Shown piece by piece: positions 45,233 to 54,090 of a stretch of DNA of 64,000 bases; positions within the stretch are counted from its first letter, which is position 1; each line of letters begins with the position of its first letter. Source of the stretch: an uncultured Hyphomonadaceae bacterium (GTDB taxonomy: Bacteria; Pseudomonadota; Alphaproteobacteria; Caulobacterales; Maricaulaceae). The notes under the pieces are model-generated. The model saw only the letters and a list, made by a program, of their open reading frames with translations, was not told the origin of the DNA and did no database searches. The position numbers were made by a program, and so were the translations under genes. The stretch is taken from the NCBI GenBank assembly GCA_913058335.1, contig CAJXPX010000009.1, positions 62,001 to 126,000 of the forward strand, read 5' to 3'.

Positions 45233-45708
45233 GACGGCGCCAAGGTCTTATAATCACCACCGGCCCCGCCTGTTTTTTCAATCAGCCTGACCTCTTCAAT
45301 CACCATGTCTTTCTGCGCCGCTTTGAGCATATCATAGAGCGTTAAAAGTGCGATCGTGGCAGCCGTCAGTGCTTCCATTTCCACCCCCGTTCGGCCTGTC
45401 GTCCGGGCTTCGGACGTGACAACCAAAGCCCCATCTCTTGCCGTAATGTCTACGCCGATTTTAGAAAGAGGGAGCGGATGACATAGCGGGATGAGTTCAG
45501 AGGTTTTTTTGGCCCCCATTATACCGGCAAGTTCGGCAACCGGAATGACGGCGCCTTTCTTGCTTTGACCGGATATTGCCAAGGACAATGTTTCAGGTGA
45601 AACACGAAGTAGCCCTTCTGCTACCGCCCGTCGGGAGGAAATATCTTTTTCTGAAATATCGACCATTGTGGCCCGACCATCATCGCCGATATGGCTCAGC
45701 CGACTCAT
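45229..45708 (-). CDS. moaC: Cyclic pyranopterin monophosphate synthase MoaC
   Basis: Second enzyme of molybdopterin synthesis, converting the MoaA product to cyclic pyranopterin monophosphate. The 159-residue protein begins LSHIGDDGRATMVDIS, and carries LIPLCHPLPLSKIGVDI and the C-terminal GVEMEALTAATIALLTLYDMLKA with the active-site Lys in the following KDMVIEEVRLIEKTGG. Overlaps both neighbours by 4 bp (moaB before, moeA after), which implies coupled translation. Confidence 0.97.
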   Translation of the reverse strand: MSRLSHIGDDGRATMVDISEKDISSRRAVAEGLLRVSPETLSLAISGQSKKGAVIPVAELAGIMGAKKTSELIPLCHPLPLSKIGVDITARDGALVVTSEARTTGRTGVEMEALTAATIALLTLYDMLKAAQKDMVIEEVRLIEKTGGAGGDYKTLAPS

Positions 45709-46238
45709 GTTTCAGACAATCGCGGCATAAGCTCCACAAGATTACAGGGCTTGTGGCGACTATCGAGTTGGTCACGAATAACCCCATCCCAACCGTCTTT
45801 GACAGCTCCGTTAGAGCCTGGCAGACAAAATATGAAAGTATTATTGGCTAGGCCTGCACAAGCGCGGGACTGCAAAGTTGAAAGCCCAACAGTGCCGTGA
45901 CTAACCATATGAAAGATAATCGAAAATCCATCTATTTCTTTTTCAAACAATGGCCGGATGGATTCAACTGTCACATCCCGACCTGTCAGCCCCGTTCCCC
46001 CGGTGGTAATGACAACATCAATTTCCGGATCAGCAATCCAGTGAGTAACAACGGCGCGTATTTGAAATTTATCATCCGGAACGATTTGTCGTTCTGCTAC
46101 TATATGGCCAGCGTCTTCCGCGCGGCGTTGAAGCGTCAAACCGGATGTATCCGTTTCTTTGGTTCGTGAATCTGAAACCGTCAGCACGGCAATACGAACC
46201 GGTATGAAAGTCAGGCTTTCGTTAATTCCAAAACTCAT
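45705..46238 (-). CDS. moaB: Molybdenum cofactor biosynthesis protein B
   Basis: A 177-residue MoaB/MogA-fold protein that adenylylates molybdopterin before metal insertion by MoeA. RIAVLTVSDSRT at the N-terminus, the MPT-binding TTGGTGLTGRDVT, and the GLSTLQSRACAGLANNTFIFCLPGSNGAVKDGWD stretch are typical. No separate mogA is present, so MoaB probably does this step. 4-bp overlaps on both sides. Confidence 0.95.
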   Translation of the reverse strand: MSFGINESLTFIPVRIAVLTVSDSRTKETDTSGLTLQRRAEDAGHIVAERQIVPDDKFQIRAVVTHWIADPEIDVVITTGGTGLTGRDVTVESIRPLFEKEIDGFSIIFHMVSHGTVGLSTLQSRACAGLANNTFIFCLPGSNGAVKDGWDGVIRDQLDSRHKPCNLVELMPRLSET

Positions 46239-46687
46239 AAAGGGCTCCAGCGTTGGCTATCTTTGTAATCCTGTTCGCGTGGTTCTATCCATTTGGATCC
46301 GTCAAGGCCATCTTCACGTTTCCAAAAAATCGCATTCGTCTTAAGATAATCCATGAGGAAATCACAGGCGTCAAAAGCAGCGCGCCGATGCGCCGCCGCC
46401 GCCGCGCAGAATACGATGGTTTCCCCGGCAGACATTAGCCCTACGCGGTGTCGAACGCAGACTCCGTGTAAATCAAAACGACGGATAGTCCGATCTACGG
46501 CATCCTCAATATGGCGAGTTGTCAGCGGTTCATATCGGCTTAGAAATAGAGTTTTAACTTGCCCGTTTTCTCCCCGCACTTGACCCGAAAAGTTTACAAT
46601 GCCTCCCGCGGCGGGGAAATTATTTGTGAACTCAGAAAGCAAAGCTCCCGCATCCAATGGATCCTCATTGATAAGGACTTGTTCCAT
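46235..46687 (-). CDS. moaE: Molybdopterin synthase catalytic subunit MoaE
   Basis: Large subunit of molybdopterin synthase, 150 residues, which adds the dithiolene sulfurs using thiocarboxylated MoaD. It shows GGIVNFSGQVR, LSRYEPLTTRHIEDAV, HRVGLMSAGETIVFCAAAAAHRRAAF and the active-site Lys in YLKTNAIFWKRE. Its first base is the last base of moaD's stop region (1-bp overlap), the usual tight coupling of the two subunits. Confidence 0.96.
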   Translation of the reverse strand: MEQVLINEDPLDAGALLSEFTNNFPAAGGIVNFSGQVRGENGQVKTLFLSRYEPLTTRHIEDAVDRTIRRFDLHGVCVRHRVGLMSAGETIVFCAAAAAHRRAAFDACDFLMDYLKTNAIFWKREDGLDGSKWIEPREQDYKDSQRWSPL

Positions 46688-46929
46688 TACCCCCCTCCGA
46701 CGGGAGGAAGAAAGGCGATACGATCCCCATCAAATACTTCGTGAATATCAGTAACAATCGACTCATTCACTACGGCTCTGATCGTTATATGAGTCAACGC
46801 ATCGGTCTGAAATTTTCTTTCAAAATGACTCCGCAAATCAGATACAGTTTTTACGCCCTCGGGCAAATCAATCATCTGCACACCGTTAAAGGGAGTTGAT
46901 AAACGCCCGCAAAATTCAACCTCAATCAC
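46687..46929 (-). CDS. moaD: Molybdopterin synthase sulfur-carrier subunit MoaD
   Basis: Ubiquitin-fold sulfur carrier of 80 residues. It ends in PPVGGG, so the C-terminal Gly-Gly needed for thiocarboxylation is present; VFDGDRIAFLPPVGGG is the family C-terminus. It follows moaA by 3 bp and overlaps moaE by one base. The activating enzyme MoeB is not in this window. Confidence 0.95.
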   Translation of the reverse strand: MIEVEFCGRLSTPFNGVQMIDLPEGVKTVSDLRSHFERKFQTDALTHITIRAVVNESIVTDIHEVFDGDRIAFLPPVGGG

Positions 46930-46932
46930 CGA

Positions 46933-47922
46933 TTATCCTCCCGTAACGGACATATGTCGCGATACGCTGGGTTGATCATTTATCTGAAAGTCGTGCCGCT
47001 CGGGTTTGTTTCCGGTTGCCTCTAAAATAGCGGCGTCCAAATCGCCGCCCTCTCGCAAAATAGCTCGTAAATCCAGAAATTCATCCCGTCCCAGACATTG
47101 ATAAATCCGGCCCGTACAGGTCAGTCTGACCCGATTACATCCAGCGCAAAAATTATTTGTCAAAGGCGAGATAAAACCGACACGTCGCCCCGTTTCTTTA
47201 ACGCGCCAAAATCTCGCGGGCCCGGCATTAGAATCAGTTCCCACCATAGGAATAAGTGAAAATCGCGAATCCAAGCGATCTTTCGCTTCCCCCATAGGGA
47301 CAAATTGGGTGCGCCGGTCTTCGCCCGTATCGCCCATAGGCATAATTTCAATCAGGGAGTGATCAAAGCCTTGTCCATGTATCCAGGCTGTCATGTCTGC
47401 GATGGTTTCAATATTTTGGGGCAGCAGAACCGTGTTGATTTTAACGGCTAAACCGGCGCGCTTTGCCGCTTCTAAACCCTCTAGGACACTGTTAAGCTGA
47501 TCCCTACGGCACAATTTTGTAAAAATGTCCCGATCCAAAGTATCAAGGGACACATTAATCCGTTTTACCCCTAATGCCGCGAGGTCATCCGCATATTTTG
47601 CTAAGCGAGTCGCATTGGTTGTCACAGTCAATTCTTCAAGATCCGTTCCAAGACGCCTCGAAACATCTTTCATTAAATCTAAAATGTCACGTCGCACTAG
47701 AGGCTCCCCTCCGGAAATCCGGACTTTCCTCACACCACGGTCAATAAACGCATGGGTCAGGCGAGAAAGCTCTTCTAAGTTTAACACATCCTTTTTCGGC
47801 AAGAACGTCATCCGTTCAGACATGCAATACTTACATCGCAAGTCGCACCTATCCGTGACTGAAACGCGCAGATAACTTACGCGGCGTCCAAAAGGATCGA
47901 TTAACGTCTTTTCGGCGGTCAT
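46933..47922 (-). CDS. moaA: GTP 3',8-cyclase MoaA
   Basis: Radical-SAM enzyme that starts molybdopterin synthesis from GTP. The first cluster motif is CDLRCKYCMSE (Cys-x3-Cys-x2-Cys); the C-terminal cluster ligands are CAGCNRVRLTCTGRIYQC. Length 329 residues, and the conserved C-terminal Gly-Gly tail is present (MSVTGG). It overlaps mocA by 4 bp. Confidence 0.97.
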   Translation of the reverse strand: MTAEKTLIDPFGRRVSYLRVSVTDRCDLRCKYCMSERMTFLPKKDVLNLEELSRLTHAFIDRGVRKVRISGGEPLVRRDILDLMKDVSRRLGTDLEELTVTTNATRLAKYADDLAALGVKRINVSLDTLDRDIFTKLCRRDQLNSVLEGLEAAKRAGLAVKINTVLLPQNIETIADMTAWIHGQGFDHSLIEIMPMGDTGEDRRTQFVPMGEAKDRLDSRFSLIPMVGTDSNAGPARFWRVKETGRRVGFISPLTNNFCAGCNRVRLTCTGRIYQCLGRDEFLDLRAILREGGDLDAAILEATGNKPERHDFQINDQPSVSRHMSVTGG

Positions 47923-48476
47923 GATGTAAAACCGGCATTTAAATGTGTCGGATTATCAATATCCCGACGTTGATCAGAAGAAAGCGGCACAGTGGCGCGA
48001 TTTTTTATTTTCAGGAACACAGATTTCGCGCCCGTATCTCCCTTTAGGGCCAAGAGAGAGTCACGGTGCTCTTCGGAAAACGCAGCAGGCGGTAGTAAAA
48101 TATCCCCAGACAAGCTCATGATGGCGCTGGAAGTTTTAATCGCCTCACTGACGGACAAAATATGGCTTGCTGAAACATCCGGCATATCTGCCAGAGCGAT
48201 CACAATATCTCCTTGAGCTTCTTCTACCCCCAAAACTAAAGAGCTTGCCTGCCCCCGCTGAGGGTCAGGATTATCGACGCAATGCCACCCCATCTGGCTC
48301 AATAACTGCTTTATATCGGCATTAGAAGTTACAGCGATTTTATGCCCTTGCCAGCCCTCTGAAATCCGGGAAGCCGTATGACAGACAAGTGGTTGGCCAT
48401 GATAATTGGCCAAAAGCTTGTTATTGGGTCCAAACCGTTCTGATTGGCCTGCGGCAAGAAGAATAAGTGACGTCAT
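47919..48476 (-). CDS. mocA: Molybdenum cofactor cytidylyltransferase-type nucleotidyltransferase
   Basis: A 185-residue nucleotidyltransferase with the MobA/MocA opening LILLAAGQSERFGPNNKLLA and IVIALADMPDVSA. Next to xdhC and a PaoC-type enzyme, which uses the cytosine dinucleotide form of the cofactor, MocA (CTP) is a better fit than MobA (GTP); this choice rests on context. 4-bp overlaps with moaA and xdhC. Confidence 0.88.
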   Translation of the reverse strand: MTSLILLAAGQSERFGPNNKLLANYHGQPLVCHTASRISEGWQGHKIAVTSNADIKQLLSQMGWHCVDNPDPQRGQASSLVLGVEEAQGDIVIALADMPDVSASHILSVSEAIKTSSAIMSLSGDILLPPAAFSEEHRDSLLALKGDTGAKSVFLKIKNRATVPLSSDQRRDIDNPTHLNAGFTS

Positions 48477-49387
48477 GCGGCGGCCTTAAGGTGATGTGTC
48501 TGAAGCTCAGACAGAAGCTCTGCTAATGTCGAAATTGCCAAACCGGATGCATTTCGCATCGAGGGAACTAGACCTATCGGACCATGAATACGATCTGTGT
48601 TTTTGACTCCGGCAAGCTGTAGAGCTTCCAAGCGAGACGATTGCGCCCGCGACGATCCCACGGCTCCGATATAATAGGCATCCCCTTCCAAGGCTTGGCG
48701 TAAAAGCGGCACTTCCCAATCAAGGTCGTGGAACATTAAAACAAACGCCGTATAAGGGTCATCTTCTATCTCCGGCAGGTCATTTGAGGTTGTAAGATGC
48801 TCTACACATAAGCCGGCCCGTTGTAAGTCTGCAGCACTTTCAGCGTCAGGGGTTTGAGCTCGGACACGATAACCTGCAACTTGTGCAAGGCGTGATAGGG
48901 CCAAAAGATCGGCCCCTTTCCCGGCAATCCGCATTGCAAGTTTTGGTTCGACTCTTAACCGCCCTGACCCTATGAGAATGTCATTTTCAATTTCGAATGA
49001 GACCGCTCGTCTGGCCCGTAATTCGCAAAGAAACTGACTAATCTTTTTCGTTTCTATGAGAGGAATAAAAGTAACCTCTATAGCGCCGCCGCAAGGAAGG
49101 GCGAGGTCCTTGATTTCTGATCCTGCTCCATATCGCTGTTTTGCTATTTTTTCAGATTTTAAAGCCTGCGTCGCTGCCAGAGCGGCATCCGCATCAATAC
49201 ATCCACCGGAAAGATAGCCAAAACGACGCCCATCACGGGCCACCGCCATCATGGCGCCCGGCGATCTAACAGCCCCGCCCTGAGTATCGCTAACCACGGC
49301 AAGCGTACAGCCCCCATCCAAAGTGATTAACTCAAGGGCGGCGGCCAAGACGTCTTCCGCATATTCATAAGTGGGTTGAATTTCCAT
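48473..49387 (-). CDS. xdhC: XdhC/PaoD family molybdenum cofactor chaperone
   Basis: Binds the mature cofactor, supports its sulfuration and inserts it into xanthine oxidase-family enzymes; here the client is surely PaoC. The 304-residue protein has the N-terminal XdhC domain (TQGGAVRSPGAMMAVARDGRRFGYLSGGCIDAD), a central EVTFIPLIE strand, and a C-terminal Rossmann domain with YYIGAVGSSRAQSSRLE and GPIGLVPSMRNASGLAIS. It overlaps mocA by 4 bp. It is the equivalent of E. coli PaoD. Confidence 0.93.
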   Translation of the reverse strand: MEIQPTYEYAEDVLAAALELITLDGGCTLAVVSDTQGGAVRSPGAMMAVARDGRRFGYLSGGCIDADAALAATQALKSEKIAKQRYGAGSEIKDLALPCGGAIEVTFIPLIETKKISQFLCELRARRAVSFEIENDILIGSGRLRVEPKLAMRIAGKGADLLALSRLAQVAGYRVRAQTPDAESAADLQRAGLCVEHLTTSNDLPEIEDDPYTAFVLMFHDLDWEVPLLRQALEGDAYYIGAVGSSRAQSSRLEALQLAGVKNTDRIHGPIGLVPSMRNASGLAISTLAELLSELQTHHLKAAA

Positions 49388-49408
49388 TATTTCGCTATTA
49401 CCACGCAG

Positions 49409-49753
49409 TTATAACGGGAGCAAGTTTCCCAGTGCCAATCGCTTACTTTCAGTTGCCTGGAGCGAAGTTTGCAAAATAGTTTCATAAGTCTGCAGCAATG
49501 CCTGCCCTGTCTCGCTCAATTTGGCGCCCCCCCGTTGCGCACCTCCGGCCTCCGTCAGGATAGCCGCTTCGCTCAGAGCAGAGTTTATTTCTGCGACAAG
49601 GCGGGAGGCTTTAGGATAGCTCAGATCCATTTTACGCGCCGCCGCCGAAATCGATCCTGTCTCAGCAATACCTTTCATCAGCTTCGCTTTCCCCGGCCCA
49701 AAACGGGATCCATCCGGAAAATCAAGTCGAAGATTAAGCATTACAGTTTTCAT
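49409..49753 (-). CDS. ModE-type winged-helix regulator without molybdate-binding domain
   Basis: A 114-residue protein equal to the N-terminal DNA-binding domain of ModE: FGPGKAKLMKGIAETGSISAAARKMDLSYPKASRLVAEIN is the helix-turn-helix, and GGAQRGGAKLSETGQALLQTYE the wing. The C-terminal TOBE domains that sense molybdate are absent. ATG 49753 is preferred over a longer frame. As the first gene of the cofactor operon, 21 bp before xdhC, and 17 bp from the divergent transporter gene, it probably regulates both from that short gap. The signal it answers to is not shown. Confidence 0.9.
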   Translation of the reverse strand: MKTVMLNLRLDFPDGSRFGPGKAKLMKGIAETGSISAAARKMDLSYPKASRLVAEINSALSEAAILTEAGGAQRGGAKLSETGQALLQTYETILQTSLQATESKRLALGNLLPL

Positions 49754-49770
49754 GACTGGCAGATCACCAC

Positions 49771-50526
49771 ATGAAGCTCGGACTCGCAATTGCCTTTTTC
49801 ATCACCGCGCTGCTTTACGCTTCCGTCGGCTTTGGAGGCGGATCGACTTATACCGCCTTACTTGCGGTCACGGGGACGCCTTACACCCTCATTCCTGTTG
49901 TCAGCTTAGCCTGCAACATAGCCGTCGTCAGCGGCAATAGCTGGCGTTATTCACGCGCCGGTCTGGTTCGTTGGCGCAGATTAGTCCCCATATTAGCTTT
50001 GAGTATTCCGGCCGCTTGGCTAGGAGGCAGAACAAGCGTCTCTGAAACCCTCTTTATCGGCATGCTCTGGATTGCGCTATTGATTGCTGGGCTGCGCCTT
50101 ATATTTGCGAAAAAGGCGGAGGACCAAGATGTCAGGGCAACAAATAAATGGGTCAATAGTGGCTTAGGCGCCGGAATCGGATTTTATTCGGGCCTGATTG
50201 GTATTGGAGGCGGAATATTTCTTGCGCCTATTTTGCACGGATTGCGTTGGGGACGCGCAAGAGAAATAGCAGCAGCGTCTTCAGTCTTTATCTTGGTGAA
50301 CTCTCTTGCAGGGTTAGGGGGTCAGCTTCAAAAAATAGAGAGCTCTGATATTCAGTCTGACCTTCTTCCCTATCTGCCTTTGCTTCTCTCCGTCATTATC
50401 GGGGGATGGATTGGAAACAGATTAAGCCTGAATTGGTTAAGCCCGAATATGCTGCGGCGTCTAACAGGTGTTCTGGTGTTAGCCGTTTCCATCCGTTTGG
50501 CTATAAGATGGGTTGGCATGATTTAA
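49771..50526 (+). CDS. TauE/SafE family membrane transporter
   Basis: A 251-residue inner-membrane protein with about eight hydrophobic helices. The two repeated family motifs are visible: YASVGFGGGSTYTALL in the first half and GFYSGLIGIGGGIFLAPIL in the second. TauE/SafE proteins export or import sulfur-containing anions such as sulfite or sulfoacetate. Its divergence by 17 bp from the ModE-like gene makes it part of this molybdenum locus. Transport of an oxyanion such as molybdate or sulfite is possible but not shown. Confidence 0.9.
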   Translation: MKLGLAIAFFITALLYASVGFGGGSTYTALLAVTGTPYTLIPVVSLACNIAVVSGNSWRYSRAGLVRWRRLVPILALSIPAAWLGGRTSVSETLFIGMLWIALLIAGLRLIFAKKAEDQDVRATNKWVNSGLGAGIGFYSGLIGIGGGIFLAPILHGLRWGRAREIAAASSVFILVNSLAGLGGQLQKIESSDIQSDLLPYLPLLLSVIIGGWIGNRLSLNWLSPNMLRRLTGVLVLAVSIRLAIRWVGMI

Positions 50527-50821
50527 AGTGGTTGAAAAGTTATCATTGAGTTTAATTCCCTGAGACAGGCCCTTGCTGAGAAAATAGATCTGTTATTGTT
50601 GACGGCTAAATAAAGGGGAATTTTTTTTAAAATTCATTCATAAGCTCCCTCATTATAGGGCTAAACAGCTCCATACGCATTAAACTCAACATTCCCTCGC
50701 CGCCCAGAACGGTCCAATTATTAAATGAAACCGGACATTCTGGAACAAATCGCGGCGCGGGGGTTTGAATTTTCTTATCACTCGCTAGCCGCCTATTCTT
50801 ATTAGTCCGAAAGTAATTTTT
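50527..50821. other. Intergenic region with a wide inverted repeat
   Basis: TTGAGTTTAAT (50546-50556) and ATTAAACTCAA (50679-50689) are exact 11-bp inverted repeats 122 bp apart. No gene is visible. The interval must hold the promoter of the following hydrolase gene. Confidence 0.5.
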
Positions 50822-51853
50822 ATGACGTCCTTGAAATGTTTTTTATTTACTGGAACTTTTGTGTTGGCATCTGTCCTCTCCGCCGACCTATCGGCTCAGG
50901 AAAAAGATACACCGCCTGTCACCGGTATCAATCTAGAGTCAATTAATTATACCTATCCCAGTCAGGGCCTAGAACTGAAGGGGACGGATGATACGGGGCG
51001 GCCGCTTGTGATGTCATATCAGGACATTGCCCCCACGGCGGAGGCAAGCGGGCGCACGATTGTGCTCTTACATGGCAAAAACTTTACCGGCGATTACTGG
51101 GGACAAACGGCGGGCGATCTCTCGGCCTCGGGCCACCGCGTGATTATCCCTGACCAAATAGGTTGGGGCAAAAGCAGCAAGCCTATGGGACCATTTAGTT
51201 TTCAACGCCTCGGCGCGCAGACTTTGGAATTGATGGATCATTTAGGGGTCAAAGAGGCCACTATGTTGGGCCATTCCACAGGCGGCGTATTAGCCACTCG
51301 CATGGCGCTGAGTTTTCCGGAGCGCGTAAACACCCTGATCCTACTCAATCCTTTAGGATTGGAAGATTATCAAGCGCTTACGCCCTATCGCCCTGTCGAA
51401 GAGTGGGAGGTCCGCAATCTGGAAATGACGCGGGACAAAATGAAATCCTATATGCGTTCGAGTTATTTTGACGGAAAATGGTCTGAAAAATTTGACCGAA
51501 GCTTGAACGTCTTTGCCGCGCCGCTCCAAAGTCCGGATTATCCCCGCCTCGCCCGCATTAGCGCTTTGCAATATGATATGATTTACACCCAGCCCGTGGT
51601 CAGTGATTTAGATAAGCTCAATATGCCAACGCTGCTTTTGATTGGGACGCGCGACCGTTCTGCCCTGAATAAAGATTTGGTAAGCGAGGCTGAGCGCCAA
51701 GAATTGGGCCATTATGACCGCCTTGGCAAACAGGCGGCGGAGCGGATTCCAAATTCGACTCTCATAGAGTTTCCGGGCATCGGCCACCTACCGCATTTAG
51801 AAGATTACGACGCCTTTATAACGGCGCTTCAGGATTATTTAGCGAAGGAGTAA
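50822..51853 (+). CDS. Exported alpha/beta hydrolase
   Basis: A 343-residue hydrolase with a Sec signal peptide (FLFTGTFVLASVLSADLSAQ). The catalytic fold shows IVLLHGKNFTGDYW (oxyanion region), PDQIGWGKSS, the nucleophile elbow GHSTGG, an acidic residue in LLIGTRDRSALN and the catalytic His in FPGIGHLPHLED. It resembles periplasmic esterases or epoxide-hydrolase-like enzymes; the substrate is unknown. It converges with the LLM oxidoreductase gene, only 6 bp apart. Confidence 0.9.
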   Translation: MTSLKCFLFTGTFVLASVLSADLSAQEKDTPPVTGINLESINYTYPSQGLELKGTDDTGRPLVMSYQDIAPTAEASGRTIVLLHGKNFTGDYWGQTAGDLSASGHRVIIPDQIGWGKSSKPMGPFSFQRLGAQTLELMDHLGVKEATMLGHSTGGVLATRMALSFPERVNTLILLNPLGLEDYQALTPYRPVEEWEVRNLEMTRDKMKSYMRSSYFDGKWSEKFDRSLNVFAAPLQSPDYPRLARISALQYDMIYTQPVVSDLDKLNMPTLLLIGTRDRSALNKDLVSEAERQELGHYDRLGKQAAERIPNSTLIEFPGIGHLPHLEDYDAFITALQDYLAKE

Positions 51854-51859
51854 AAGGTG

Positions 51860-52855
51860 CTATTGCTCCTGCAAACCTTGCAATATCTTCGCCGCTTTTT
51901 CGAATGATAACATTCTCGCCGCATGATCGTGAATCATCCCTGTGATAATTATCTCATCAGGCTGATATTTGTCTATTAACTCGCGAAGCTCTCTTTCGAC
52001 CGTCTCCGGAGACCCTATAGCGGAGCAAGACATGGCATGAGCAATTTGCGCCTGCATCTCGGCAGGTATTAAGGCGTCTATATCGCGTCTCGGCCGGGGC
52101 AGCTTGCCCGGATTGCCGGAGCGTAATTTCGCAAAGGCCAGTTTTTGCGATGAGCGCAAATAGTCGGCCTCTTCATCTGTCTCAGCAACGCACACCCCGA
52201 CGGCGAGCATGAAGTGAGGCTTGTCCAAATACCGGGAGGGTTGGAAAGTCTGACGGTAAGTCTGCAAAGCTTGCTCAAGCATAGCCGGCGCAAAATGCGA
52301 AGCGAAAGCATAAGGGAGGCCGAAATGCGCTGCGAGTTGCGCCCCATATAAGCTGGAGCCTAAAATCCAGATCGGCACTTGCGTGCCCTCTCCCGGAATG
52401 GCGCGAACAGCTTGTCCGGCCTGCGTCTCGCCTAAATATTGCAACAGCTCCTGCACGTCTTGCGGAAATCGGTCATTTGCGCCGGTATTACGGCGAAGCG
52501 CCCGCGTGGTCGTCATGTCTGTGCCGGGCGCACGTCCTAGCCCCAGGTCAATGCGATCCGGAAAAAGCGTAGCAAGAGTGCCGAACTGTTCTGCTACCAT
52601 AAGCGGGGCATGGTTCGGCAACATAATGCCGCCAGCGCCGACGCGAATATTTTTTGTAGCCGCCGCGACATGGCCAATCACAACAGAGGTCGCCGCGCTC
52701 GCAATACCCGGCATATTATGATGCTCGGCCAGCCAAAATCGATGATAACCGGACTCGTCTGCCAGCTGCGCCAGCTCAACGGTATTGGAAAGAGCCTCTG
52801 CTGTGGAATGCCCTTCAGGGACGGGGGAAAGATCAAGAAGAGAAAAATTTTGCAT
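51860..52855 (-). CDS. LLM class flavin-dependent oxidoreductase
   Basis: A 331-residue luciferase-like monooxygenase-family protein. It opens with [20 protein letters not shown], a form typical of the MsnO8/alkanal-monooxygenase-like group, followed by [40 protein letters not shown] and [11 protein letters not shown]. Flavin and substrate sites are intact as far as can be seen. The substrate is unknown. Divergent from the OxyR-like regulator gene with 127 bp between, so it may be a target of that regulator. Confidence 0.93.
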   Translation of the reverse strand: MQNFSLLDLSPVPEGHSTAEALSNTVELAQLADESGYHRFWLAEHHNMPGIASAATSVVIGHVAAATKNIRVGAGGIMLPNHAPLMVAEQFGTLATLFPDRIDLGLGRAPGTDMTTTRALRRNTGANDRFPQDVQELLQYLGETQAGQAVRAIPGEGTQVPIWILGSSLYGAQLAAHFGLPYAFASHFAPAMLEQALQTYRQTFQPSRYLDKPHFMLAVGVCVAETDEEADYLRSSQKLAFAKLRSGNPGKLPRPRRDIDALIPAEMQAQIAHAMSCSAIGSPETVERELRELIDKYQPDEIIITGMIHDHAARMLSFEKAAKILQGLQEQ

Positions 52856-52982
52856 AGGCTTGATATGGGGAGCCTAATCGGTTTTTCAAAGGGATTGAAA
52901 ACTATCGCCCAAACTGTCGCTTAAATCTTCTCTCATTGTAATCTCGGCTTGGTAATAGCTTAAAATTCTATAAGCTTTCCCT

Positions 52983-53942
52983 ATGAAACCCACTCTCCGA
53001 CAACTCGAATATCTCGTCACCATTGTGGAAACCGGATCTTTTAGCGCGGCGGCCAAACGCTGTTTCGTCAGCCAGCCCAGCCTGTCTGCACAAATAAAGG
53101 ATATGGAAGAACATTTGGGCATTACTCTTTTGGAACGCGGCCGGAAAGGCGCGATGATAACCCCTATTGGCGAAGAAGTCGTCAAACGCGCGCGGCTGAT
53201 ATTGCGAGAGATCGAAGAGCTGAAAGTTTTAGCGCAAGAGGCGGATGGACGCTTGGCCGGGCGCGTACGTCTGGGCGTGCTGCCCACGATCGGACCTTAC
53301 CTGCTGCCTCGGGCAACACGCGAACTTCATACCATCTATCCCGAATTGCGGCTCGCCGTACGAGAGGAACTTACCCAAGACCTTCAAACCCGACTCCAAG
53401 ACGGGCGGTTTGATATTATTCTTTCGACGCCCGAAGACCATCCCGATATGGAAAGCCTGTTACTTGTAGAAGAAAATATATATATCTGCGTGCCCCCTGA
53501 TGACGAGCTTGCCCATTCGCGAGAAGCGATAAAACTGGCGGATTTGAAAGGCAGGGAATTGCTCACCCTTGGAAATAGCCAAAAGTTTTCGAATGTCGTT
53601 GAAAGACTGGCTAGCGAGGCCGGCGCGGTAACGAGTGAAGAATATCAAGGCACCAGCCTGGACGCCATTCGCCAGATGGCTTCCATGGGGAGCGGTATCG
53701 CTGTTCTCCCAAGTCTCTACGCAATTTCAGAAGCCAAACGCGATACACAATTGATTGTCCGCCGGATAAAACACCCCTTGGCCAAACGGCAAATCAGTCT
53801 CACTTGGCGGCCCTCTTCGCCGCTTTCGGAAAAATTCCAAAAAATAGGAGACGTTTTTCGGCAAGTCGCCTGCCATTTAATGAGCCAGTCCGAGGCCGTC
53901 GAAGCCCCTCAATTTAAGAACCGAATTAAAGATACCCCGTAA
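52983..53942 (+). CDS. OxyR-like LysR regulator lacking the redox cysteines
   Basis: A 319-residue LysR-type regulator that resembles OxyR over its whole length: LRQLEYLVTIVETGSFSAAA, SQPSLSAQIKDMEEHLG, LLERGRKGAMITPIGEEV, RLGVLPTIGPYLLPR and the MASMGSGIAVLPSLYA segment. The region where OxyR has its peroxide-sensing Cys pair reads LLTLGNSQKFSNVV, with no Cys. The only cysteines are at 27, 169 and 297, outside that loop. It therefore cannot use the known OxyR disulfide switch, so no gene symbol is given. The LLM oxidoreductase is divergent; carbonic anhydrase follows 383 bp downstream. Confidence 0.9.
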   Translation: MKPTLRQLEYLVTIVETGSFSAAAKRCFVSQPSLSAQIKDMEEHLGITLLERGRKGAMITPIGEEVVKRARLILREIEELKVLAQEADGRLAGRVRLGVLPTIGPYLLPRATRELHTIYPELRLAVREELTQDLQTRLQDGRFDIILSTPEDHPDMESLLLVEENIYICVPPDDELAHSREAIKLADLKGRELLTLGNSQKFSNVVERLASEAGAVTSEEYQGTSLDAIRQMASMGSGIAVLPSLYAISEAKRDTQLIVRRIKHPLAKRQISLTWRPSSPLSEKFQKIGDVFRQVACHLMSQSEAVEAPQFKNRIKDTP

Positions 53943-53982
53943 CCCTATTTCATTGAATCACTTTTTTCCTGCTCCAAACAAC

Positions 53983-53999
53983 TATAGTCTCAGACTATG
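53983..53999. repeat. Small palindrome after the OxyR-like gene
   Basis: ATAGTCT and AGACTAT flank a single C (about 53984-53998). It could be a regulator site or a short hairpin. Confidence 0.45.
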
Positions 54000-54090
54000 G
54001 CTAAGATAATGTTTTAGTATGTTACCTATAAATGTTTCGGCGCTATAGACATCACGATCTGAAAAAGGTCAAATATGTCCCCAAGACTGG

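Noticed and set aside
52983-53942. Naming the LysR gene oxyR
   Set aside because: Overall likeness is good, but the redox Cys pair that defines OxyR function is missing.
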